Positions 50,895 through 59,483 of a DNA stretch of 64,000 nt are shown here, one piece after another. Position 1 is the stretch's first letter. Every line of letters begins with the position of its first letter. The notes under the pieces were generated by a model, which worked only from the letters and a program-made list of their open reading frames with translations, was not told where the DNA came from and searched no databases. Source of the stretch: Alphaproteobacteria bacterium (GTDB taxonomy: Bacteria > Myxococcota_A > UBA796 > UBA2385); the NCBI GenBank assembly GCA_020632755.1, contig JACKEY010000007.1, positions 62,001 to 126,000 on the forward strand. The letters run 5' to 3'. The position numbers and the translations under genes were made by a program.

Positions 50895-51021
50895 GGGCGC
50901 CTCCAGCGGAGAGCGTCCCTATCGTGTGCTCCGGGCAGGGGACCTCATCGGGCCAGGAGCCGCGCTATGTACGGGGACCTCGCGCCTTCCCTCCCGGGCG
51001 CCAGCGGCCACCGGAGCTTCG

Positions 51022-51804
51022 ATGAGCGAACCCGTCCTGCAGCAGGAGCGACGCGGTGGCGTCCTGATCCTCACCCTAGATCGGCCCGCCCGGCGCAACG
51101 CCCTGTCGCCCGGCCTGGTCTCCGCCCTGCTCGGGGCCCTGCAGGCGGCTGCCGCCGACGACGGTGTGCTGGCCGTGGTCGTCGCGGCCAACGGCAGCCA
51201 CTTCTGCGCCGGCGGGGACCTGGGTCCCGGCGGACTCGCCGGCGACGGGCTGGTGGCCCAGCACCGGGATCGCGCCGACTTCGCAGCGCTGCTGCTGGCC
51301 CTGCACCACGCGCCCCAGCCGGTCATCGCCGCCGTGCACGGCGACGCGCTGGGCGGCGGTGCCGGGCTGGTCGCGGCCTGCCACATGGTCGTCCTGGCCG
51401 ATGACGCCCGCATCTCGACGCCCGAGCTCAAGGTCGGGCTGTTCCCCTGGATGATCGCGCCGGTGCTCGCGCGCAAGCTGCCGCGCAACGTGCTGATCGA
51501 GATGATCGTCGCGGGCCGCAAGCTCGACGCCGCCGACGCCCGAGCCTTCGGCCTGGCCAACCGGGTCGTGCCGGCCGACGCGGTCCGCGCGGAAGCCCTG
51601 GCCCTGGCGGATGCGGCCGCCGCCCACAGCCCCGCGGTGCTGCGGCTCGGCATGCAGGCCCTGGCCGTCGTCGACGATCAGCCCCTCGAGTCCGCCCTCG
51701 CGCACATGCACGGCCAGCTCACCCTCAACCTGCTCACCGAGGATGCCGCCGAGGGCATCGGCGCCTTCCTCTCCCGTCGCCCGCCGTCCTGGACCGGCCG
51801 CTGA
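51022..51804 (+). CDS. Enoyl-CoA hydratase/isomerase family protein
   Basis: The 260-residue crotonase-fold protein has the oxyanion-hole blocks FCAGGDLG (about 60-67) and the helical GGGAGLVAACHMVVLADDA (about 112-130). The second catalytic Glu (E144 of rat hydratase) seems to fall in STPELKVGLFPW, with E present. It is likely to hydrate or isomerise an enoyl-CoA. The start ATG follows a GGAG. The BKACE gene follows by 13 bp and the biotin-carboxylase-like gene next, so the three form an acyl-CoA-type cluster. Confidence 0.88.
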   Translation: MSEPVLQQERRGGVLILTLDRPARRNALSPGLVSALLGALQAAAADDGVLAVVVAANGSHFCAGGDLGPGGLAGDGLVAQHRDRADFAALLLALHHAPQPVIAAVHGDALGGGAGLVAACHMVVLADDARISTPELKVGLFPWMIAPVLARKLPRNVLIEMIVAGRKLDAADARAFGLANRVVPADAVRAEALALADAAAAHSPAVLRLGMQALAVVDDQPLESALAHMHGQLTLNLLTEDAAEGIGAFLSRRPPSWTGR

Positions 51805-51817
51805 ACCGGAGCTCCCC

Positions 51818-52717
51818 ATGTCCTCCTCCTCCCCCGCGTCCTCCTCCTCCCCCGGGGCGACCTTCGGTGGCGACGCCGTCGTCGTCTCCTGCGCGCTGAC
51901 CGGCGTGCTGGCCAACCGTCGGCAGTGCCCCGCGATCCCCTACACGCCGGCCGAGATCGGCGAAGAAGCGCTGCGGGTCTGGAACGCCGGCGCCACCGTG
52001 GTGCACATCCACGGCCGCGAGGACGACGGCAGCCCGACCTGGCGCAAGGACGTGTTCGCCGCCATCAAGCAGGAGGTGTCCTCCCGCTGCCCGATCATCA
52101 TCAACTTCTCGACGGGCAACCTCGACGACGACATCTCGGCCCAGGAAGCGATCCTGCGGGACGTCCGGCCCGACGTCGCCGCCCTGAACATGGGGACCAT
52201 GAACTACATGAAGTACTCCGCGCGGCGGAAGGACTTCGTCTTCGACATGATCTTCCCCAACCCGCTGTCCAAGATCCGCCGCTACCTGGAGATCATGAAC
52301 GAAGCCGGGGTGCACCCCGAGCTCGAGTGCTTCGACAGCGGCCACACGGCGACGATCGCGCCGCTGCTGGACATGGGGCTGCTGCAGGCCCCGGTCGAGA
52401 TCTCGTTCATCATGGGCGTGCTCGGCGGCCTGCCCACGTCGGTGCAGGCGCTGCAGCTGCAGGCCAGCCAGGTCCCGGCCGGCAGCAGCTGGCAGGTCAT
52501 CGGCATCGGGCGCGACCAGTGGCGGATCATCGCCACCGCCCTGGTGCTCGGCGGCAACATCCGCGTCGGGCTCGAGGACAACTTCTACCTGCCGGACGGA
52601 GCCATGGCGCAGAGCAACGGCGAGCTGGTCGAGCGCGCCGTGCGTCTGACCGGCGACATCGGCCGGCGCCCGGCCACCCTCGAAGAGACCCGGGCGATGC
52701 TCGGGCTGTCGGCCTGA
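51818..52717 (+). CDS. BKACE (beta-keto acid cleavage) family enzyme
   Basis: The 299-residue Zn-dependent TIM-barrel protein has the HxHxR block VVHIHGRED (about 62-70), the PIIINFSTGN strand, and ELECFDSGH (about 167-175), all characteristic of 3-keto-5-aminohexanoate cleavage enzymes. These split a beta-keto acid with acetyl-CoA. The N-terminal 16 residues are Ser/Pro-rich and atypical. The substrate is not determined by sequence; lysine-fermentation partners are absent, so it probably acts on another beta-keto acid. Confidence 0.88.
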   Translation: MSSSSPASSSSPGATFGGDAVVVSCALTGVLANRRQCPAIPYTPAEIGEEALRVWNAGATVVHIHGREDDGSPTWRKDVFAAIKQEVSSRCPIIINFSTGNLDDDISAQEAILRDVRPDVAALNMGTMNYMKYSARRKDFVFDMIFPNPLSKIRRYLEIMNEAGVHPELECFDSGHTATIAPLLDMGLLQAPVEISFIMGVLGGLPTSVQALQLQASQVPAGSSWQVIGIGRDQWRIIATALVLGGNIRVGLEDNFYLPDGAMAQSNGELVERAVRLTGDIGRRPATLEETRAMLGLSA

Positions 52718-52727
52718 GGAACGCACG

Positions 52728-54056
52728 ATGGACACACCGGATCGCAACGAAGACGAGGTCCAGGACCCCGACGTCCGGCGGGTGCTGGTGCTGGCCCGCG
52801 GGGCCGATGCCCAGCGGCTGACCCGCTCGCTGCACGCCGAGGGGCTCGAGGCCGTCGTGGTCTGCGGCGAGGACGAGCTGGGCGCGCGCTGGGTGCAGGC
52901 CGCAGACTACGTGGTGCCGGCCGACAGCCGGGACCCGCGGGCCGTGGTGTCGGGCGCGGCGGACGCCGGCTGTGACGCGATCCTGCCGGGGCCGGGCAGT
53001 CGCTGGCGCAGCGCGCGGCTGGCCCTGCTGGCGGCGCGCAGCGGCAGCCTGTGGCTGGGCGTGCCGCGGGCGCAGCTGGACTATGTGACCGACCGCAAGC
53101 GGGTCCGCGAGCTGGCGGACGAGGTGGGCTTGCCCAACGTGCCCGGCAAGGGCCCGCTGGTCGACCTGATGGAGGCGCTGGCCTGGGTCGGGTCCGTCGG
53201 TCTGCCGGTGATGCTGCGGGGCTCGGGCGAGGACCACGCCATGGTGCGGGTCGACACGATGGAGGAGCTCGAGGTCGCGTTCAACGGCCTGCTGGAGTCC
53301 GGTCCGGTGCGCGTGGAGCGCTACGTGCTCGACGCGCGCGAGATCGAGGTGCCCATCGTGGGGGACGGCGATGAGGGCTACGTCGCCGTCGGCACGCGCG
53401 AGGTGGTGGGGCGCATCGCCGGCGCCCGGCGCGTGTTCAGCGCCCCCGCGCCCGGGATCAGCGAGTCCCTCGCGCAGGACCTGCAGAAGGTCAGCTTCGC
53501 GCTGGCGTCCATCCTGGAGTGGCGCGGCGTCGGCGCAGTCCAGTTCCTGGTGACCCCGGACGGACGGCCCTACCTGCTCGACATCCGGCCGGGGCTGTCG
53601 CCGGGCGACGCGGCGACGGAAGCGGCCTACGGCGTGGATCTGATCGACGCCGCGCTGCGGGTCGGCCAGGGCCAGCCCCTGCACTGGAAGCCCGGCCTGG
53701 CGACGGCCGACGGCTTCGCCATGCAGCTGCGGCTCGTGGCCCGCCCGGAACCCGGGGCCGCCTGGCAGGTCGGCGCGGTCCAGGCGCCGGCGGGCGTCGA
53801 GCTCGCCGTCGCGAGTGGCGACACCGTCCGCCCTGGCGATGTGCTGGGCGACGTGGTCCTGCATGGCGACGGGCGTGCGGCCGTGCTGGTGCGGGCCAAG
53901 GTCGCCTTGGACGGGCTGCGGCTGGACGGCGTGCCCTGCGCCTTGCCCGGCCTGAGCCGGCTGGTCAGCGATCCGGCCTTCTGGAAGGCGCCGCTGGGCC
54001 GCGAGTCGGTGGCCGCGGTCGTGGGCGCCGACGCCGAGGCGCCTGCCGCGGGCTGA
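52728..54056 (+). CDS. Biotin-carboxylase-like ATP-grasp protein, probably inactive
   Basis: The 442-residue protein follows the biotin carboxylase plan: a Rossmann-like N-domain (about 17-110), an ATP-grasp (about 115-300) and a C-domain. Key catalytic residues are lost. The ATP-lid glycine loop (IKAxxGGGGRGM) is MLRGSGEDHAM with R164 in place of Lys. The block EMNxRxQVEH is LDIRPGLSPGD, missing the Glu, Asn, Arg and Gln. So ATP-dependent carboxylation is unlikely. It may bind CoA-pathway partners or have a new role. It begins 10 bp after the BKACE stop, so it is in that operon. Confidence 0.78.
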   Translation: MDTPDRNEDEVQDPDVRRVLVLARGADAQRLTRSLHAEGLEAVVVCGEDELGARWVQAADYVVPADSRDPRAVVSGAADAGCDAILPGPGSRWRSARLALLAARSGSLWLGVPRAQLDYVTDRKRVRELADEVGLPNVPGKGPLVDLMEALAWVGSVGLPVMLRGSGEDHAMVRVDTMEELEVAFNGLLESGPVRVERYVLDAREIEVPIVGDGDEGYVAVGTREVVGRIAGARRVFSAPAPGISESLAQDLQKVSFALASILEWRGVGAVQFLVTPDGRPYLLDIRPGLSPGDAATEAAYGVDLIDAALRVGQGQPLHWKPGLATADGFAMQLRLVARPEPGAAWQVGAVQAPAGVELAVASGDTVRPGDVLGDVVLHGDGRAAVLVRAKVALDGLRLDGVPCALPGLSRLVSDPAFWKAPLGRESVAAVVGADAEAPAAG

Positions 54057-54145
54057 GCGACTCCGCGGCAGGCCACCGGGCGCCGCCTTGACGGCGAATC
54101 GGGCAGCCCTTACCCGCAGGGGCCCTCTTCGCCCCGGACGCCTCC

Positions 54146-54622
54146 ATGGCCCGCAAGCGCACCGGCGATCCCCGCCCCGACCGCGTCGGGATGGAGATCC
54201 ACTCCGTCCTCGCCTCCCTCATCCGAGAGGAGCTCAAGGACCCGCGGGTGACCGCCCTCTCCATCACGAAGGTGCGCATGTCCAAGGACCTGCGCCTCGC
54301 CCACGTGAACCTGGTGCCGCTCGGCGGGCAGGGTGACGGGGACGCGATGATCGCCGGCCTCGACGCGGCCAGCGGCTTCCTGCGCCGCGCGCTCGGACAG
54401 CGGCTGCGCCTGCGGCACACGCCCGAGCTGCACTTCCACCTCGACGACGGCGTCGACGAGAGCGTGCGCATGGCGTCGATGCTGCACGACATGGAGCAGG
54501 ACCGCCTGCCGGGCGCGGACGCGGACGGCGAAGACGGCGACGACCTCGAGGTCGACGACGACGATGTCGACGACGAGGACAGCTACGCGACCGCCGACAC
54601 CGATCGCGGCGAGCCTTCGTGA
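54146..54622 (+). CDS. rbfA: Ribosome-binding factor A with acidic tail
   Basis: The 158-residue protein has the RbfA KH-like fold at 10-115, with LIREELKDPRVTALSIT (about 25-41) and the L-R-L-R-H-T-P-E-L-H-F segment (about 88-98). RbfA binds the 30S subunit during 16S maturation and cold adaptation. A 40-residue Asp/Glu-rich tail after the domain is unusual in length. The last bases overlap the truB start (GTGA). Its upstream region 54057-54145 contains a weak TTGACG box at 54088. Confidence 0.9.
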   Translation: MARKRTGDPRPDRVGMEIHSVLASLIREELKDPRVTALSITKVRMSKDLRLAHVNLVPLGGQGDGDAMIAGLDAASGFLRRALGQRLRLRHTPELHFHLDDGVDESVRMASMLHDMEQDRLPGADADGEDGDDLEVDDDDVDDEDSYATADTDRGEPS

Positions 54623-55632
54623 GCACCTTCCGCCTGCCGGCCTTCCTGGTCGTCGACAAGCCCGAGGGCGTCACGAGCCACGACGTCGTCGCGCTGGTCC
54701 GGGCCACCTTCGGGCTGCACAAGTGCGGCCACACCGGCACGCTGGACCCCTTCGCCACCGGCGTGCTGCCGCTGGCCCTGGGCCAGGCCACGCGGCTCAT
54801 CCAGTACCTGGACGAATCGCAGAAGGTCTACGACGCCACCATCGCCCTGGGCTCCGCCACCGACACCGGGGACCACACCGGGACGGTCGTGGCGGAAGCT
54901 GCCGTGCCGGCCTTCGACGAAGCCACCCTGCTCGCGGTCCTCGATGGCTTCGAGGGCGTGCGCATGCAGACGCCGCCGGCCTACTCGGCGGCCAAGGTCG
55001 ACGGCAAGCGGCTCTACGAGTACGCCCGCGAGGGCGAAGAGGTGACCGCCCGCGCCCGGCCGATCCGCATCGACGGCATCGATCTGCTGTCGCACGAGGG
55101 TGACCTGCTGCGCGTCCGGATCCGCTGCGGTCGCGGCACCTACGCCCGCGTGCTGGCCGACGAGATCGCCATCGAGCTCGGCACCCGTGGGCACCTGGTG
55201 GCCCTGCGCCGCGAGCGCTCCGGTCCCTTCGACCTGGGCCCGGCCATGAGCCTGGCCGACCTGGGCGCGCTGGTCACCGCCGAGCCGGGCAAGGACTGGC
55301 GCGAGGTGCTGCTGCGCGATCACGGCGAGCGCGTCACCTGGCGGCACCGCGACGAGGTCCGGGTCGACCTGGCGCGCTTCCTGCTGCGGCCGATCGATGC
55401 GCTCGGCCACCTGCCGCTCTGCCCCCTGACCGAAGCCCAGGTCCAGGCGCTCAAGAACGGCGCGCTCCCGCCGGCCCCGACCGGCCTGTCGATCGGGGAC
55501 CGCTACATCGCCGTCGACGGCGACGAGCTGCTGGCCGTCTGCCACCTGACCGACCGCGGGCCGCGGATCCTCAAGTCGATCACCGGCGGGGACGAGCCCC
55601 CCCAGCGGCGTCGCAAGGGACGCCGGCGCTGA
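54619..55632 (+). CDS. truB: tRNA pseudouridine(55) synthase
   Basis: The 337-residue enzyme isomerises U55 of tRNA to pseudouridine. The catalytic Asp is D43 in GTLDPFATGVLP (41-52), and the conserved DKPEGVTSHDVV start (13-24), YSAAKVDGKR and RIRCGRGTYAR blocks follow. A C-terminal PUA-like extension (about 260-330) with a basic end is present. The GTG start overlaps rbfA. The pair rbfA-truB is a widespread gene order, and here it is probably co-transcribed. Confidence 0.95.
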   Translation: MSTFRLPAFLVVDKPEGVTSHDVVALVRATFGLHKCGHTGTLDPFATGVLPLALGQATRLIQYLDESQKVYDATIALGSATDTGDHTGTVVAEAAVPAFDEATLLAVLDGFEGVRMQTPPAYSAAKVDGKRLYEYAREGEEVTARARPIRIDGIDLLSHEGDLLRVRIRCGRGTYARVLADEIAIELGTRGHLVALRRERSGPFDLGPAMSLADLGALVTAEPGKDWREVLLRDHGERVTWRHRDEVRVDLARFLLRPIDALGHLPLCPLTEAQVQALKNGALPPAPTGLSIGDRYIAVDGDELLAVCHLTDRGPRILKSITGGDEPPQRRRKGRRR

Positions 55633-55648
55633 CGGGCCGGCGCGGCGC

Positions 55649-56290
55649 TCACTCCTCGGCGGGAGTGGGGCCCAGCGGCGTCCGCCAGCGGCGCACGATG
55701 CGCACGCCCATCACGACGACGGCGGTGCCGACGACCAGCAGCGCCACCAGCCGGAAGCCGTCCAGCCAGGGGACCAGGGTCGCGGCGTCGTCGGCGAAGG
55801 CGAAGCCGAGCCACACGAAGACGTTGGTGGTGACGATGGCGGCCAGGGCGTCGATGAACAAGAAGCGCGGCAGGGAGATGCCGGTGGCGCCTGCGAAGAA
55901 GAAGGCGGGGTAGCGCATGCCCGGGATCTGCCGGGCGATCGCGATGGTCATGGCGCCGTAGCGCCGGTAGAACCGCTCGATGCGCTCGATCTGGGCGCGA
56001 CCGACCAGCCGCGAGATGAAGCCCTTGGGCTGCACGCCGACCCGGCGGCCGATGGTCCAGGTGATCACGTCGCCCGTCAGGACCCCCAGGTACCCGATGG
56101 CCAGCGCGGCGGGCAGGCTGGCGTGACCGGTGCCCGCCAGGATGCCGGCGACGAGCAGGCTGATGTCCTCGGGCAGCGGGAGCCCGAAGGGGGTCAGGAT
56201 CAGCGCCAGGAAGACGGCGAGCAGTCCATAGCGGAGGAGGGTGTCCACGGAGCGGAAGGCCGGGCCGGTTGGGGGAGGAAAAGGTCGCAC
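55649..56290 (-). CDS. DedA-family membrane protein
   Basis: The 213-residue protein has about five TMs. The N-terminal PFGLPLPEDISLLVAGILAG (about 34-53) carries the acidic residue E42 of the family, and FRRYG-A-M-T-I-A-I-A-R-Q-I-P-G-M-R (about 105-125) gives the conserved arginines. DedA proteins flip or transport lipids such as undecaprenyl-P. It is convergent with truB and divergent from tsaE, and appears monocistronic. Confidence 0.9.
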   Translation of the reverse strand: MRPFPPPTGPAFRSVDTLLRYGLLAVFLALILTPFGLPLPEDISLLVAGILAGTGHASLPAALAIGYLGVLTGDVITWTIGRRVGVQPKGFISRLVGRAQIERIERFYRRYGAMTIAIARQIPGMRYPAFFFAGATGISLPRFLFIDALAAIVTTNVFVWLGFAFADDAATLVPWLDGFRLVALLVVGTAVVVMGVRIVRRWRTPLGPTPAEE

Positions 56291-56369
56291 GCCGGGGAGG
56301 GCGTCGCAATGGCGGTTCGGTCGCAGCCCGTCATGCTTGACGATCGCGACGGCGTGCTACGGGGAGGCG

Positions 56370-56867
56370 ATGGATCGATGGTCGACGTTCTGCGGGGATG
56401 CGGAGCACACCCGGGCCCTGGGCCGGGTGCTGGGAGCGCTGTGCCGGGTCCGCCCGGGCGACGGGGTGGTGGTGGCGCTCGACGGCGACCTGGGCGCCGG
56501 CAAGACGACCTTCGCCCAGGGCGTCGGCGCCGGGCTCGAGCTCGACGGTGACGTGGTCAGCCCCACCTTCGTGCTCGTCGCCGAACACGACGGCGTCGTG
56601 CCGCTGCTGCACGCCGACCTGTACCGGGTCGACGCGGCGGGCCTGCCGGGCATCGGGCTGGACGAGAGCCTGGAGTCGTGGCCGGGCGTCGCGCTCGTCG
56701 AGTGGGCGGAGCGTTTCCCCGACGTGCTGCCGGACGACCACCTGCGCCTGTCGCTGCAGATCGAAGGCGCCGGACGCGCGATCTCCGTACAGGCGACGGG
56801 CCCGGCCTCGCGCGGGGTGCTGGCCCGGTGGGCCGCGGCCTGGGCGGAAGCCGGGGCGTCCCGGTGA
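56370..56867 (+). CDS. tsaE: tRNA t6A ATPase TsaE
   Basis: The 165-residue P-loop protein has Walker A GDLGAGKTTFAQG (about 39-51), the conserved switch SPTFVLV (about 65-71) and the end-block LVEWAERFPDVLP (about 108-120). It works with TsaB, TsaC and TsaD in t6A37 tRNA modification. ATG 56370 is chosen because GGGGAGG precedes it and the family starts here. Its stop overlaps the ComEA-like gene start (GTGA). Confidence 0.9.
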   Translation: MDRWSTFCGDAEHTRALGRVLGALCRVRPGDGVVVALDGDLGAGKTTFAQGVGAGLELDGDVVSPTFVLVAEHDGVVPLLHADLYRVDAAGLPGIGLDESLESWPGVALVEWAERFPDVLPDDHLRLSLQIEGAGRAISVQATGPASRGVLARWAAAWAEAGASR

Positions 56868-57421
56868 GTGACGCTCGCCCCCGGTTCCGCCGGGCGGACG
56901 CCGGCCCCCCTCGGGTCGGCGGGCGTGTGGCGGCCATGGCAGCCCTGCTGCTGGTGGCGGCCGGCCTGCTCTGGCTGCGCAGCCGATCCGAGCCGCCGGC
57001 GCCGCTGGTGATGGTCGAGGTCCGTGGCGACGTCGCGGATCCGGGCTTCCACGCGGTCGACGGACCCGCGCGGGTGCACGCCGCGGTGCGGGCGGCGGGC
57101 GGCGATCCCACCGGAATGGTCGATGGCACGGTGCCGCCGGGGACCCGGGTGGTGGTCGAGGGCGGCGCCTGGCGCGCCGAGCCGATGGACGAGCAGCTGG
57201 TCGTGGGGCTGCCGGTGGACGTCAACAGCGCATCCGCCACGGCCCTGCAGGCGGTGCCCGGCGTCGGGGAGTCCCGGGCCCGGGCCATCGTCGCGGAGCG
57301 AGAGGCCCACGGCCCCTTCCGGAGCGTCGACGACCTCGAGCGGGTCCGCGGGATCGGGCCGGCGACCGTCGATGCGCTACGCCCCTTCGTTGCGGCCGGG
57401 CAGGTCGAGCCCGGCCAGTAG
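56864..57421 (+). CDS. ComEA-like helix-hairpin-helix membrane protein
   Basis: The 185-residue protein has a cytoplasmic basic tail, one TM (about 24-43), an SLBB-like strand pattern (about 52-120), and a C-terminal pair of helix-hairpin-helix motifs (PGVGESRARAIV near 137, GIGPATVDALRP near 165). This is the ComEA layout; ComEA binds incoming DNA at the membrane during uptake. No ComEC is nearby, so competence is only suggested. It overlaps tsaE by 4 bp and the 3' end of bioD by 45 bp on the other strand. Confidence 0.8.
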   Translation: MSDARPRFRRADAGPPRVGGRVAAMAALLLVAAGLLWLRSRSEPPAPLVMVEVRGDVADPGFHAVDGPARVHAAVRAAGGDPTGMVDGTVPPGTRVVVEGGAWRAEPMDEQLVVGLPVDVNSASATALQAVPGVGESRARAIVAEREAHGPFRSVDDLERVRGIGPATVDALRPFVAAGQVEPGQ

Positions 57422-58051
57422 CTGCCGACCGGCGGCGGCCAGGCCGTCGTCGTCCAGCGAGATGGCGCCGATGCGCAGGAGCGGTGCGCCCACCCGGTGC
57501 GCCAGGTCGGCTGCGTTCCAGTCGGCCAGTGGCTCGGCCCCGAACCGGTCGTTGAGCACGACGCCGGCCACAGGCAGGCCGCGGTCCCGGACCGCCTGCA
57601 CGGTCAGCAGCGTGTGGCTCAGCACGCCCAGCCGGTTGGCCGCCACCACCACCACGGGCAGCCCCAGGTCCGCGGCCAGATCGGCCACGTCGGCCGTCGC
57701 CGTCAGCGGGACCCGCCAGCCGCCGACACCTTCGACCAGCGCGAAGGACCCGGCGGCGCGGTCGTGGATCCAGGCCCGGATGTCCGCCAGGTCGAGCCGA
57801 ACCCCCGCCTGCAGGGCGGCCCGCTCGGGCGAGGCCGGCTCGGGCAGGCAGGTGTGGCACAAGGGAGCGTGGCCCGCGCCGCGCGCGAGCAGGGCGGCGT
57901 CTTCGCCCGGGGGCGGCCCGCCGCTGGCGAGCGGCTTGAGCGCCACCACGGGCTCGCCGCGCTGGCGCAGGCCAGCCGCCAGGGCCGCGGTCACCACGGT
58001 CTTGCCGACCTCGGTGTCGGTCCCGGTGACGAACAGGCCCCGCAGGCTCAC
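57377..58051 (-). CDS. bioD: Dethiobiotin synthetase
   Basis: The 224-residue enzyme closes the ureido ring of dethiobiotin with CO2 and ATP. The P-loop is TGTDTEVGKT (9-18), KPLASGG (about 39-45) carries the substrate Lys, and EGVGGWRVPL (about 107-116) and a VVLNDRF block follow. No other bio gene is in the window. Its ATG overlaps the stop of the upstream unknown gene (ATGA), and its end overlaps the ComEA-like gene by 45 bp. Confidence 0.93.
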   Translation of the reverse strand: MSLRGLFVTGTDTEVGKTVVTAALAAGLRQRGEPVVALKPLASGGPPPGEDAALLARGAGHAPLCHTCLPEPASPERAALQAGVRLDLADIRAWIHDRAAGSFALVEGVGGWRVPLTATADVADLAADLGLPVVVVAANRLGVLSHTLLTVQAVRDRGLPVAGVVLNDRFGAEPLADWNAADLAHRVGAPLLRIGAISLDDDGLAAAGRQLLAGLDLPGRNEGA

Positions 58052-58530
58052 TCTTCTTCGCCCGGGTCGCCTGCGTCGGCCGGGGCGTCCTCGGCGCCGT
58101 CCCCGCGGGACCGGCGGGGCGCGACCACGTCCAGCACCGCCTCGGTGCTGCGGTACAGGCCGCTGGCCAGGGCCCGGGCACCGGCGGCGAAGGGCGCCTC
58201 GCCCTCCCGGACCTCGACGTCCTCGTCCTTGTGCTTCGCCGCGTGGTCGAGCGCCCGGATCGGGTCGGTCGGGTGGGCCTTCAGCCCGTCGCCGGTCGCC
58301 CGCAGCCAGCGGCCCATGCGGTCCCCGGCGCGCTCGACGGCGCGGTCGGCTTCCGCCCCGAGCACCGGGCGCTCGGGGTCGAGCTCGACCTTGGTGTAGC
58401 GGGGGCCCAGCAGGCGCGTGAGCACGCCGCCGACGGCCTTGCCGAGGTGATCGAGCCCGGCCTCGAGCTCGCTCTCGGGGTCGACGGCGGGGTCCGCTTC
58501 GGGGGCGTCAGCGTCCGGCGAGGTCGCCAT
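58048..58530 (-). CDS. Acidic protein of unknown function
   Basis: The 160-residue soluble protein has Asp/Ala/Pro-rich ends and a central helical part (about 22-135, with ELEAGLDHLGKAVGGVLTRLL and FAAGARALASGLYRSTEAVL). No signal or TM. The pattern is phasin- or coat-like but not a recognised family. It lies between the MBL hydrolase (23-bp overlap with its end) and bioD (ATGA), in one operon with both. Confidence 0.6.
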   Translation of the reverse strand: MATSPDADAPEADPAVDPESELEAGLDHLGKAVGGVLTRLLGPRYTKVELDPERPVLGAEADRAVERAGDRMGRWLRATGDGLKAHPTDPIRALDHAAKHKDEDVEVREGEAPFAAGARALASGLYRSTEAVLDVVAPRRSRGDGAEDAPADAGDPGEEE

Positions 58531-59479
58531 GGCCGGGGGCTCCGGGAGGAGGGGGAGGGGAAGGGCGCCAGCGGAGTCGTGGGTCCGACACCGGCGCTGC
58601 AGGGCGGACCTGTGCACCGTCGACGCCGACGTCCAGCCCCACGACGCCGACCAGGCCGCGCTCGCGCAGCCAGACCAGGTGGACCAGGATCTGTCGCGCC
58701 GCGATCGGCAGGAAGGCCGCGGGGAGGTCCGGGTAGACGACGCTGGCCAGATCGTGGCTCGACGCGTCGTCGGCGGCGGCGAGGGCGGCCTGGACCTGGT
58801 CGGTGCGGGCGTGGCGGTGGGCGATGTAGGCCTGCAGCCGCGCCGGGCCGTCCGGCAGGGCCGGACCGTGGGCCGGCAGCAGGCGCGACGGTCCCAGTCC
58901 CAAGAGCCGCTCCAGGCTGTCGAGGTAGGTCTGCAGGTGGCCCTCGGGCGGGTCGAGCAGGATGGTGCCCTCGCCGGCGACCATGTCTCCGGCGACGAGC
59001 TCGCCGCGGGCTTCACCGGGGAGGGGGGCGCGCCACAGGCACAGGTGGCCGGGGGCGTGACCGGGCGTGTGCAGGCAGCGCCAGTCGCCGGCGTCGGTCT
59101 GGACCACGTCGCCCTCGTCCAGCAGGCGCGCGACGGGCAGCTCGATGCGGTCGGCGGTCTCGGCGTGGGCGAGCACGGGGGCGCCCGTCTGCTCGGCCAA
59201 CCAGGCCGCGCCGGACACGTGGTCGACGTGGTGGTGGGTCAGGAAGATCGCCTGCACCCGGCGACCTTCGAGCGCATCGAGGAAGGCCTGGCGCGGGGCA
59301 TCCCACGGGCTTGCGGGATCCACGACCACCACGTCGCGCTGGCCCAGCAGCCAGGCGTTGGTCCGCGTGGCCGGCGGCAGGGTCGGGCTCTTCAGCGGCA
59401 CCACCGACAGCCCGGGGGCCAGATCCGTGCGGCGCTCGCCGGGCAGCGCGTCCAGTGCCGGGAAGTCGGCCGCGGTCAC
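58508..59479 (-). CDS. Metallo-beta-lactamase-fold hydrolase (LACTB2-like)
   Basis: The 323-residue protein has the five MBL motifs: HHHVDH (H82-H87, so HxHxDH is intact), the His in TPGHAPGH (about 142), the Asp in VAGDMV (about 166), and PAHGP (about 205). C-terminal helices (about 225-290) resemble the winged-helix of LACTB2. The substrate could be RNA, glyoxylate-type esters or a thioester. It is followed by the acidic protein and bioD and preceded 4 bp by the pseudokinase stop, so it is in that operon. Confidence 0.85.
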   Translation of the reverse strand: MTAADFPALDALPGERRTDLAPGLSVVPLKSPTLPPATRTNAWLLGQRDVVVVDPASPWDAPRQAFLDALEGRRVQAIFLTHHHVDHVSGAAWLAEQTGAPVLAHAETADRIELPVARLLDEGDVVQTDAGDWRCLHTPGHAPGHLCLWRAPLPGEARGELVAGDMVAGEGTILLDPPEGHLQTYLDSLERLLGLGPSRLLPAHGPALPDGPARLQAYIAHRHARTDQVQAALAAADDASSHDLASVVYPDLPAAFLPIAARQILVHLVWLRERGLVGVVGLDVGVDGAQVRPAAPVSDPRLRWRPSPPPPPGAPGHGDLAGR

Positions 59480-59483
59480 GGCG

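Noticed and set aside
56337..56360. TTGACG box before tsaE as a promoter
   Set aside because: The spacer to any -10-like hexamer is 15-16 bases with poor sequence (TACGGG); too weak to call.
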